Positions 33,309-40,875 of a DNA stretch of 53,059 nt are shown here, in pieces. Both the position numbers and the translations under genes were made by a program. Origin of the DNA: Chthoniobacterales bacterium. Its GTDB lineage: Bacteria > Verrucomicrobiota > Verrucomicrobiia > Chthoniobacterales > JAATET01. The notes under the pieces were generated by a model. It saw only the letters and a program-made list of their open reading frames with translations, ran no database searches and was not told where the DNA came from. The DNA is taken from assembly GCA_015655545.1 (NCBI GenBank), contig JAATET010000066.1, positions 1 to 53,059 of the forward strand, in the 5' to 3' direction. Positions within the stretch are counted from its first letter, which is position 1. Every line of letters begins with the position of its first letter.

Positions 33309-36300
33309 ATGACGACAAAAAATTTGAGTGGGATTTTTGCGCTGGCCATGGTCGCCGGCGCCTGGGCGAACTCCGTGGATCTCAGCGGGCCGCAGGGAGT
33401 ATTGGGATACGCGGATAGCAGCGCGCACGCCCAATACGAGATCAATTATCAGTCGCTGGACGCGGGGGACGGCATCAAGCTGCCATTTCGCTACCTCTTC
33501 AACAGCGATCCGCAGGCGGGGATGGGCTGGGACGTTCCGCTGCTCACCGCCCACGCGCGCGAATTCGACCCCGAGAAGCGGTATGGATATATCGAAGTCG
33601 AGCTGATCTGCGGCAAGAAGCTGTATTTCGATTTTCCATCCGTGCATTCCGGGGGTGGAGGCTCGAGCGGATCGACTTACCTGGCGCAGACCTCCGCCCT
33701 CAGCCAGGACGGCCAGTGGTATGCGCAGATCACCGGCTTTCCCACGAGTCCCTCGGCCGGAGCCGGCGACCAGGGGGAGCACGACTTTACCCTCACGATC
33801 ACGCACTGGGATGGCTGGAAGCTCTATTTCGGCCACGGAGGCCAGCTCCAGACCCTGACGACGGACACCAGCAAGGTGCTGAACTGGAATTACAACGGCT
33901 CCGGCCAGCTCACCAGCATCACCCTGGCCGCGACGAACGCGACCCTGCTATCCGCGGCCTACAGCGGCTCGAATCTCACGGCGGTCACGCTGAATGGCGA
34001 CGCCTATCACCCGCAGACCAATACCAACGGGCAGCTGACGCAGATCGAGCACCCGGACGGCACGCTCGACACCTTCGATTACGTGAATTTCTCCTCCGGA
34101 AACGAGCCGCTCTACGCGAACACGTCGAATCCCTCGGGCGGCAACGCCAGCATCGAGCATACGAACCGCTACGGCTTCAAGCGCAAGCTCACGTGGGATC
34201 CGGTAAACCATTTCATCGTCAGCGATGGCCAGTGGAATTACACGAGGACCACGCCGACGAACTGGCATACTGGTTTGGGTCCCGGCGGAATCGATATGGT
34301 GATCGAACACTACACCGCAGTCTACATGAAGCGCACCCGCATCGCCACGGGCGAATGGGAGGAGATCACTTTCAGCGGGGCCTTGGACGGCACCCACACG
34401 ATCCGGGGCATCGACGGCAGCGAGACGCGGATCACGGAGTCCCGAGGCCACGGGCCCACGTATGGGAAAACCACGAAGGTGGAGAAAAAGATCGGCGGCT
34501 TATGGGTGCGGACCTATTTTGCCGCCTACGACGAGACGACCGGCCGGGTGATCCGGACCACGGATGCTTATGAAAAGGATACGGTTTACACGTATACGGA
34601 TCATGCCAGCGGCGATCTTCCGCACCCGATCTCCGGCTGGAGCGATTCGATCAACTTTGCTCCGCCGAAGACCAGGACAGTGACCGATGCCACCGGTCGT
34701 TATATGATTTATGAATACGATGTGCGGGGCAATACAGTGCAAGTCACCGATGAAGCGGGCGTGAAGCGTTCCTACGAATACGACAGCCGCGACCGAGTGA
34801 CCAAGGTCAAAAACAACGCAGCCGCCGCCGTTGCCCAATACGCTTACAATAATAACAATCGTGTCACTTCGTTCAAGGATGCGGATTTGAATGAAACGAT
34901 CTTCGAGTATTTGAACCGCTACGGCCGAAGCTGGCTCACGAAAGTGACCACGCCCACGGGGCTTACGAGGGAATTTACTTACGACAGTCACGGTAACCGC
35001 ATAAGTGCCAAGAGCTTCAATGGCCAGACATGGACGCTTACGCCCAATGCGGACAATCTGCTGGAGAAGATCACCGATCCCGATAGCCACGACACGCAGT
35101 TCGATTACGACTCGCGCAAGAATCTGGCTTCGGTAGAGAACGCCCTCGGCGACACGACAACATTTGAATACGACGATCTCGACATGGTCAAAAAAGTGAC
35201 CGACGCGCTCGGTCACGATTCGACTTACATAAACAATGGCAGAGGCCAGACGAGCAGTCTAACCGACAATCGTGGCAAACCCTACAGTTTCGAATACACG
35301 TCGGATGGCCCGCGCAAGAAGCTTACCTTCCCCGGCTCCTCGACGATTACCTCGGAGTACGATCTCGTGGCTCGACTTACCAAGAAAACCTTTCGGGACG
35401 GGACTTTCGTGGGGATCAGCCGCGATGATGCCGGGCGCGTGACGGGACTTTCGCAAAATGGCGGCAGCGCTCAAAGCATCAGCTACGATACGGCTGGCCG
35501 TGTAAGCTCGATCGACAATCCCGTAACGAGCACAGAGAGCTATAGCTATAATGGCGAAGGGCAGCTCTCGAATATCACTTATGGTTCGGACGGTTCGGCT
35601 TCGATGACCTATTATGCGAATGGCTGGTTGAAGGAACTCACCTATCCGACGGGTATGGTGGTCAAATACGAATACGACACCGAGGGACGGGTGAGCAAGA
35701 TCTACAAGGATACGGTGCTGCTTGTGGCCTATACCTACGACACGGCGGGCCGACTGAGTGCGAAAGCGTTCGGCTCGACCGGTGCGATCACGGAGGGCTA
35801 TAGCTACAATACCTTGAATCGGCTGACGAGCTTCACGATCAGCGGGACGACTGCCCTGTGGTCTGCCGAATATGGCTATAATGCCATCGGCAACCGCACA
35901 TATAGCAAATTCCCCGCCGGCACGGGCGATGTCTATCAATACGATGCCATCGGTCAGCTCACCGGAGTCAAATATGGGGTCACAAATCCGCAGAGTGGCT
36001 ATACCTCGGCCACCAGCCCTGCGGGATCGAGCATTTATACCTACGACGCGGCTGGAAATCGCCTCACATCGACCCCGCTAAGCGGCCCGACCGTCATCTA
36101 CACGGCCAACGACATCAATCAATACTCGAGCATTACCAATGACACGCCGCTGAGCTACGATAGCCGTGGCAATGTCAGCGGGCGGGGATCGGACAGCTTC
36201 GAGTATGACGCCCTCGGCCGCCTCGTGACTTATAAATACAATGGAACGACGGCTTGCACGTATAAATACGACACTTTTGGCCGCCGCGTTCAAAAATACA

Positions 36301-37322
36301 AGAGTTCGAGCGACTACGAGAACCATTACAATCTCGGCACGCAACTCCTCTGGATCAAGAAACACAGCGGCTCGACGGATACCAATATCACATTTATTTA
36401 TCAGCCGGGGATCGACCGGCCGGTGGCGCAGGTCGAAACGACGGGGAGCACCACGCAGGTTTATTACGTTCATCGCGACGCGCTCAATAGCGTGGTGGCG
36501 CTCAGCAACGATTCAGGGCTCGTGCAGACTTATGCCTATGATATCTGGGGTGGTTACAGCACGGCTGTAAATACCGGAGCCGCGATCAGTCGCTTCCTTT
36601 ATACGAGCCGGGAGATCGATAGCGAAACGGGAATGTATTATTACCGCGCTCGCAACTATTCGCCGCAATATGGCCGGTTTATTCAGCTCGATCCGGTGGA
36701 TTTTGCGGGCGGCGATCTGAATCTCTATAGATATGTCGTGAACAGCCCTGTGAACTTCATCGATCCTTTTGGAACGCAATGGCACAAGCCTTCCGACCAT
36801 GACATGAATTTCGACAATGATGGCAATGGCATAGTTAACGCCGAGGATGATAATGATGGTATGGATTCCGATGGCGATGGCTTCGATACGGATTGTAGCA
36901 CGGGTCAGCAGGATAATCATCGAGGCCCCGGTAACAGTGGGGAAGGCGGTAGTGGCGGCGACCCAGGGGGAGGCGATGGAGGCAACAATGGGATGGGAGG
37001 TTTTCTAACAATTAATGGAGGGTTTGAAGGATTCGGCGGGTTGCTTTCATTGAGTTACGATGCTTCCGGATTTCATGGTTATTTAGGAATGGGAGTCGGT
37101 ATGGGGTTAGGGGTCTCTGGAGGCTTGCAGCTTGATAAAATCTCTGTTGGCCAAAGGGCATCTGGGGTGACGCTCAGAGGCACTCTTAATGGCGGCATAA
37201 GCGGATTGGGGGGAAACGCAACTGCTACATGGTCTAACAATGGAAACAAAGGTGCATCGGCGCGCTACGGCATCGGAGGAGCGGGAATTGGAGGGACGTT
37301 CACCGCAGGGTGGGCATGGTGA
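33309..37322 (+). CDS. Sec-exported Rhs/YD-repeat protein with variable C-terminal tip
   Basis: A 1337-residue protein with a signal peptide ending at AWA (about 20). Many YD repeats of the type YDxxGR...xxY extend from about 400 to 1090. The Rhs-associated core is complete: SRFLYTSREIDSETGMYYYR, ARNYSPQYGRFIQLDPVDFA, LNLYRYVVNSPVNFIDPFG. After DPFG (about residue 1155) a 182-residue tip follows: an Asp/Asn-rich segment like calcium-binding repeats, a Gly/Asn spacer, then a long Gly-rich part with alternating hydrophobics. In polymorphic toxins this tip is the effector. I see no known nuclease or deaminase motif; the Gly-rich stretch may be a membrane-active or surface domain. The start ATG has an AAGGG upstream. 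Confidence 0.92.
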   Translation: MTTKNLSGIFALAMVAGAWANSVDLSGPQGVLGYADSSAHAQYEINYQSLDAGDGIKLPFRYLFNSDPQAGMGWDVPLLTAHAREFDPEKRYGYIEVELICGKKLYFDFPSVHSGGGGSSGSTYLAQTSALSQDGQWYAQITGFPTSPSAGAGDQGEHDFTLTITHWDGWKLYFGHGGQLQTLTTDTSKVLNWNYNGSGQLTSITLAATNATLLSAAYSGSNLTAVTLNGDAYHPQTNTNGQLTQIEHPDGTLDTFDYVNFSSGNEPLYANTSNPSGGNASIEHTNRYGFKRKLTWDPVNHFIVSDGQWNYTRTTPTNWHTGLGPGGIDMVIEHYTAVYMKRTRIATGEWEEITFSGALDGTHTIRGIDGSETRITESRGHGPTYGKTTKVEKKIGGLWVRTYFAAYDETTGRVIRTTDAYEKDTVYTYTDHASGDLPHPISGWSDSINFAPPKTRTVTDATGRYMIYEYDVRGNTVQVTDEAGVKRSYEYDSRDRVTKVKNNAAAAVAQYAYNNNNRVTSFKDADLNETIFEYLNRYGRSWLTKVTTPTGLTREFTYDSHGNRISAKSFNGQTWTLTPNADNLLEKITDPDSHDTQFDYDSRKNLASVENALGDTTTFEYDDLDMVKKVTDALGHDSTYINNGRGQTSSLTDNRGKPYSFEYTSDGPRKKLTFPGSSTITSEYDLVARLTKKTFRDGTFVGISRDDAGRVTGLSQNGGSAQSISYDTAGRVSSIDNPVTSTESYSYNGEGQLSNITYGSDGSASMTYYANGWLKELTYPTGMVVKYEYDTEGRVSKIYKDTVLLVAYTYDTAGRLSAKAFGSTGAITEGYSYNTLNRLTSFTISGTTALWSAEYGYNAIGNRTYSKFPAGTGDVYQYDAIGQLTGVKYGVTNPQSGYTSATSPAGSSIYTYDAAGNRLTSTPLSGPTVIYTANDINQYSSITNDTPLSYDSRGNVSGRGSDSFEYDALGRLVTYKYNGTTACTYKYDTFGRRVQKYKSSSDYENHYNLGTQLLWIKKHSGSTDTNITFIYQPGIDRPVAQVETTGSTTQVYYVHRDALNSVVALSNDSGLVQTYAYDIWGGYSTAVNTGAAISRFLYTSREIDSETGMYYYRARNYSPQYGRFIQLDPVDFAGGDLNLYRYVVNSPVNFIDPFGTQWHKPSDHDMNFDNDGNGIVNAEDDNDGMDSDGDGFDTDCSTGQQDNHRGPGNSGEGGSGGDPGGGDGGNNGMGGFLTINGGFEGFGGLLSLSYDASGFHGYLGMGVGMGLGVSGGLQLDKISVGQRASGVTLRGTLNGGISGLGGNATATWSNNGNKGASARYGIGGAGIGGTFTAGWAW

Positions 37323-37329
37323 CAAAATT

Positions 37330-37635
37330 ATGCATATGGAAAATATACTCGCGATTCTTATAAATCTTTCGGCATTAACTTATATAATTACCTATGTAAT
37401 TTTTGTAAAATATCTTCAATTGAAAAGGCCAAGTGTCTGGAGTCAATTTGGATCTCCATACATATTCAACAAGAAATTTTTCCCAGGAAAATTATTGATT
37501 TTTTATTCTTTAAGAAAGTTTAAAAAAGATAGCCTATCCAGGATGGAAAAAACGATTATTCTGGTTCTTAGAAGTTTATTTGCTATCGCAAGTATAGCGC
37601 TATTTATGCTGACAGTTATAATAATAACAAAATGA
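37330..37635 (+). CDS. AT-rich gene for a two-helix membrane protein, candidate immunity protein
   Basis: A 101-residue protein starting MHMENILAILINLSALTYII, with TM helices at about 4-26 and 72-100 and a basic segment between (KRPSVWSQFGSPYIFNKKFF, then LRKFKKDSLSR). It starts 7 bases after the Rhs stop. Base and codon use are strikingly AT-rich compared with the whole window, a common feature of immunity genes acquired with variable toxin tips. A membrane immunity protein would fit a membrane-acting tip. No family is recognised; the immunity role is inferred from position and composition. Confidence 0.7.
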   Translation: MHMENILAILINLSALTYIITYVIFVKYLQLKRPSVWSQFGSPYIFNKKFFPGKLLIFYSLRKFKKDSLSRMEKTIILVLRSLFAIASIALFMLTVIIITK

Positions 37636-37719
37636 GAAATGCGGAAAGTGCCGAAAACAAAGGTCCATTGTTGTAGCTAACTGGCCGGGAAAATATTTAT
37701 GCGCAAAGGAAACAAAAGG

Positions 37720-38166
37720 ATGAAAATCAAAATTGGCTTGTTTTTAATCCTGCTAACGACATGGACGGCTTCGGCGGCAATGGTTCCTGTGCGCCGGCTC
37801 GAAGGTGAAAAGGGGTTCGAACAAGCACTCGCAATCCAGCAGAAAACAAAGCTGCCTATTTTGGTCTGGGCGACCTGGCACGAATGTCCGTATTGCGGGC
37901 AGGTGACGGCTCTCCTGAATAAAACCAAAATGAGACAGGCGGTTAAGGATTATCCGCATGTGATCGACGACGAGCACGGACGGACGCAGGAAGCCGCCTT
38001 TGCCAAGGAAAAGGGATTTCATGGCGGAACCTTTTACATTTTTTCGCCGGCAGCGGCGACGCCAAAAGAGCATCTTTGGGCCTGGAAAAGCGGGGATGAT
38101 CGCGTGATTCTCGACGGTCTGGAAGGCACCCTTGCCGCAAAGCTCGCCGCGGCAAAGCAGCAATAA
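37720..38166 (+). CDS. Exported thioredoxin-like protein
   Basis: A 148-residue protein with signal peptide MKIKIGLFLILLTTWTASA. Its thioredoxin-type active site is WHECPYCGQ (Cys56, Cys59), preceded by LPILVWATW, a typical beta strand before the motif. The second half contains FHGGTFYIFSP, which replaces the usual cis-Pro block, so it may be a divergent reductase or disulfide isomerase. An ATG seven codons upstream (37699) is possible; AAAGG precedes the chosen start. It lies shortly after the Rhs unit and before the hydrolase operon. Confidence 0.75.
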   Translation: MKIKIGLFLILLTTWTASAAMVPVRRLEGEKGFEQALAIQQKTKLPILVWATWHECPYCGQVTALLNKTKMRQAVKDYPHVIDDEHGRTQEAAFAKEKGFHGGTFYIFSPAAATPKEHLWAWKSGDDRVILDGLEGTLAAKLAAAKQQ

Positions 38167-38171
38167 ATGGA

Positions 38172-38263
38172 ACCACAGAGATCACAGAGAGAAAAATCCT
38201 GATCAAATATTCCATAAGTTCTCTAAATCCCTTCCTCCGTGTCCTCTGTGTGCTCCGTGGTGT
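38172..38263. repeat. Inverted periodic repeat (ACCACAGAG / CTCCGTGG family)
   Basis: Left arm ACCACAGAGATCACAGAGAG (38172-38191) and right arm CTCCGTGTCCTCTGTGTGC followed by TCCGTGGT (38235-38261) are imperfect inverse copies. The right arm closely matches 21423-21450. The element fills most of the spacer between the thioredoxin-like gene and the next small gene, ending a few bases before its ATG. Confidence 0.7.
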
Positions 38264-38272
38264 TTCAATAAA

Positions 38273-38647
38273 ATGAAGATTTTTTGTTCAATCCTCCTGT
38301 TACTGGCGGCGGCACTTCCGATCCGCGCCCAGCTGCCCTCTTCCCCGTCGCAAGCAGAGATTACCCCCGTTTCCCTCATTACGCTGGTGGTCAATGGCAG
38401 CTCGTATAACCGCCGTCAAATTACCGTGGCGGGCTATCTGGAATTGACGGGCTCCGACTGGCTGCTCTACGTGAGCGCCGAGCATGCGGAGGCCAAGGAT
38501 TTGTCGTCCGCGATCAAGGTGGTCGGCGGCCCGAATATGATGGCGGCGAAGGGCGGGTGGGTGCGACTCGCGGGCGAATACCACCGGCAATCGCCCAGTT
38601 CGAAGGAGCCCTGGGCCGGAACGCTCGAGGGAGCGACCGTTCCCTGA
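38273..38647 (+). CDS. Small exported protein of unknown function
   Basis: A 124-residue protein starting MKIFCSILLLLAAALPIRAQ, a signal peptide. The mature part (TLVVNGSSYNRRQITVAGYL, then WLLYVSAEHAEAKDLSSAI, WVRLAGEYHRQ) resembles a small OB-fold-like exported domain. No active site can be recognised. The upstream spacer is a dispersed repeat, and another repeat overlaps the start of the next gene. Confidence 0.68.
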   Translation: MKIFCSILLLLAAALPIRAQLPSSPSQAEITPVSLITLVVNGSSYNRRQITVAGYLELTGSDWLLYVSAEHAEAKDLSSAIKVVGGPNMMAAKGGWVRLAGEYHRQSPSSKEPWAGTLEGATVP

Positions 38648-38653
38648 CGCATT

Positions 38654-38716
38654 CTTTGAACAGAAGATCACGAAGGACACAAAGGGATGCAGCCTTTCTT
38701 CGCGACCTTCTGTAAA
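38654..38716. repeat. Inverted periodic repeat overlapping the start of the next gene
   Basis: ACAGAAGATCACGAAGGAC with ACAAAGG on the left pairs with CCTTTCTTCGCGACCTTCTGT (two halves quoted from 38693 to 38713). The start codon of the hydrolase gene (38687) sits in the loop and the codons for QPFFATFC lie in the right arm. The right arm resembles 21376-21404. Confidence 0.65.
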
Positions 38717-39550
38717 GCCCCCTTCCTGCATGTCCTGATCGGCGTCTTCGCCGTGGCTCCGGCGATGGCGGAGAAGAGCGGGGAACGAACGCTGACGGTC
38801 GAGGAAAAGCCAGGCGGCGACATCCAAAAGGTGCGCTTCGAATTCTGGATTCCGCCACGGCCAGTCGGTGTGCTCGTGCTGTGCGACGGCGAGAACATGC
38901 CGCCCAAGGCCTTGACGGGCGACGGGGACTGGCGCCGGTTTGCGAAGGAGCACCATCTGGCCCTGTGCGGGGCGGAATTCGTTTCCCCGGAATCCTTGCT
39001 CCGCCTGGAAAAAGGCTACTACGACGTGCCGGCAGGTGCGGGCAAATTGCTCCTCGATGCCATCGGCAAAGCGGGATTGAAGGGCAAGCCGCTCTTCCTC
39101 TACGGCATCAGCGGCGGAGCGCGCTTCGTGAACAGTTTCCTCGCCTGGAAGCCGAAGCTCGTCACGGCCTGGGCGGCCCATACCGTGAATGCGTGGGAGC
39201 CGCCCGTGGCGGGCCGGCCCCTGCCGCCGGGAATCGTTTCCTGCGGGCATTACGACGACAGCCGCTACAACGAATGCCTGCGTTTCGTGCAGGAAGCCCG
39301 GAGGCTGCATCAGCCCGTGGCGTGGGTGTCCCTGCCCGAGCTGGGCCACCGGCGGTCGCTGGAAATGGAGGATTTCGTGCGCGAGTTTTTCGACGCCGTG
39401 CTGCGGCCGGCGCCGGGCGACAAGGCGGTGACCGTGGACTACATCAAGGAGACGGAAGTCGAGCCCGCGCAGCCCTGGCAATACCTGCTGAGCTGCGAGC
39501 TTCCCTCCCGGCGGCTGCTGGCCTCGTGGCGGGCCCTCAACGTGCCATGA
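38687..39550 (+). CDS. Exported alpha/beta-hydrolase-fold protein
   Basis: A 287-residue protein with a signal peptide (cleavage near APAMAEK). The fold is supported by VGVLVLCDGENM, LFLYGISGGARFVNSF with nucleophile Ser in GISGG, VSCGHYDDSRY and a late LPELGHRRSLEME with the candidate catalytic His. Substrate unknown; such enzymes cut esters or act on polysaccharide or lipid. The first codons come from a dispersed repeat. The stop overlaps the next start by 4 bases (ATGA). The N-terminal half of the protein two genes downstream is a recognisable relative. Confidence 0.78.
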   Translation: MQPFFATFCKAPFLHVLIGVFAVAPAMAEKSGERTLTVEEKPGGDIQKVRFEFWIPPRPVGVLVLCDGENMPPKALTGDGDWRRFAKEHHLALCGAEFVSPESLLRLEKGYYDVPAGAGKLLLDAIGKAGLKGKPLFLYGISGGARFVNSFLAWKPKLVTAWAAHTVNAWEPPVAGRPLPPGIVSCGHYDDSRYNECLRFVQEARRLHQPVAWVSLPELGHRRSLEMEDFVREFFDAVLRPAPGDKAVTVDYIKETEVEPAQPWQYLLSCELPSRRLLASWRALNVP

Positions 39551-40875
39551 TTGCACTGGGCCTGCCGGCGGAGTGGTTCACCCCGCGCCTGAATCTCGGC
39601 CTCGGAAACCCGAACAGCGCCGGGGCCTTGCTGGCCATGGGGCTGGTGAGCCTGCTGCCATTGAGCTTCGGCGCATGGTGGCGGCGGGCGCTCGGCCTGG
39701 TGGCGGCTTTGGCGATCGCGCTTGCCCTGGCCATGACCGCCTCGCGAGGCGCGGTGGCGGCCCTGGCGGCGGGATTGCTGGTTCTCGGCCTCGCTGCGGC
39801 AACCGCGCGTGCCGACCGGTGGATGCTGGTGCTGGTGATGGCGGGGGTGATTGCCCTGTTCGCGGCCAGCCCGGCAGGCAAACGCATCCATGCCCCGCAG
39901 GCGGATCCATCGATGGCGAGCCGGCGGGAGATTTTTTCGCGGGTGCCCGCGATGATCGCGGCGGCCCCGGGAGGATGGGGAGCGGGACGCTCCGCCGAGG
40001 CGTATCAAAACTGGTTCCAGCCGGTCGGCGACCTGAGAATCTTCAACCATGTGCTCAGCACGCACGCGATCTGGCTGGTCGAGCGCCCCTGGGCGATTGG
40101 CTGGCTGTATGTGGGCGCCTGGCTCTTCGCTTTCCTCTGGTGCGCGATGCGTGATCCGCGGTGGATGGCCGGAGGCCCGGCGTGCTGGGTGGTTTTTGCC
40201 GTGGCGGCGAGTTTCAGCCATGTCGGCGAAAAAATCTGGCTCTGGCTGCCGCCGCTGGCCTGGCTGGGGATCGCGACGGCGGCCCGAATCCGGCGCCGCG
40301 AGTTCCCGCGAAGGAAGGCTTTCCTCGGGCTGGGCGTGGCGGCCTTCTCGGTGCTCGGCGGCCTGATCCTGTTTGGCCGCCCGTGGCAGGCCGGGCCCCA
40401 TTTGCGGCGGGGGCTGGTCGAAATAGCCGCGGGGGATGCGGGATCGGCATTGCCACGGCGGGTGAGCGTGTCGGTGCAAGGAGACATGCGAACCCGTTTC
40501 GGACAGGAGATCCGGTATCGCCCGCCGGCCGGCGTGGTGGTGGAATACGCGTGGGATCCCGCGACGACGCTGCGCGGGGACATCCTTTTTCTCGCGGGAG
40601 GAGTGAGCGAAATCCCGATGGAGCCGGGGCGATCCCTCCGGAAAGTCGTGTGGGTCTCGCCGGCGGGGATTCTGCCATGGAAGCTGCCGGCGCAGCTTCG
40701 CGAGGCGCCGATCGTCGTCTTGAGCGCGCAGCTTGCGCCCTTTACCACGGCCCCGTGGCGCAAATATTTCGAGGAAGGCGGCCGCGGCGAATTGAAGATT
40801 CCGCCGGGCCGGCGCGAATTTGTCCCGGATCCCTGGAGCCGAATGCTGGCGGAGGCGAATTTGGCCGCACCATGA
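39547..40875 (+). CDS. O-antigen-ligase-like membrane protein lacking the usual N-terminal helices
   Basis: A 442-residue membrane protein with about 8 TM helices. GNPNSAGALLAMGLVSLLP and TASRGAVAALAAGLL are the marks of the Wzy/WaaL (O-antigen ligase) C-terminal domain, and the later FNHVLSTHAIWLVERPWAIG resembles the periplasmic loop. In the family the NPN block normally lies after several helices; here it begins at residue 22, so the N-terminal part is absent. A C-terminal region of about 150 residues follows the last helix and is probably periplasmic. It overlaps both neighbours by 4 bases, so the three proteins are made together. Confidence 0.7.
   Translation: MIALGLPAEWFTPRLNLGLGNPNSAGALLAMGLVSLLPLSFGAWWRRALGLVAALAIALALAMTASRGAVAALAAGLLVLGLAAATARADRWMLVLVMAGVIALFAASPAGKRIHAPQADPSMASRREIFSRVPAMIAAAPGGWGAGRSAEAYQNWFQPVGDLRIFNHVLSTHAIWLVERPWAIGWLYVGAWLFAFLWCAMRDPRWMAGGPACWVVFAVAASFSHVGEKIWLWLPPLAWLGIATAARIRRREFPRRKAFLGLGVAAFSVLGGLILFGRPWQAGPHLRRGLVEIAAGDAGSALPRRVSVSVQGDMRTRFGQEIRYRPPAGVVVEYAWDPATTLRGDILFLAGGVSEIPMEPGRSLRKVVWVSPAGILPWKLPAQLREAPIVVLSAQLAPFTTAPWRKYFEEGGRGELKIPPGRREFVPDPWSRMLAEANLAAP

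Noticed and set aside
34700-36600. Repeated blocks in the Rhs gene as a CRISPR-like or satellite array
   Set aside because: They are in-frame, divergent YD repeats with no constant spacer.
40161-40871. Upstream extension of the double-hydrolase frame to give 798 residues
   Set aside because: The extension runs inside the O-antigen-ligase gene; the ATG at 40872 yields a proper signal peptide and a 4-base coupled overlap.
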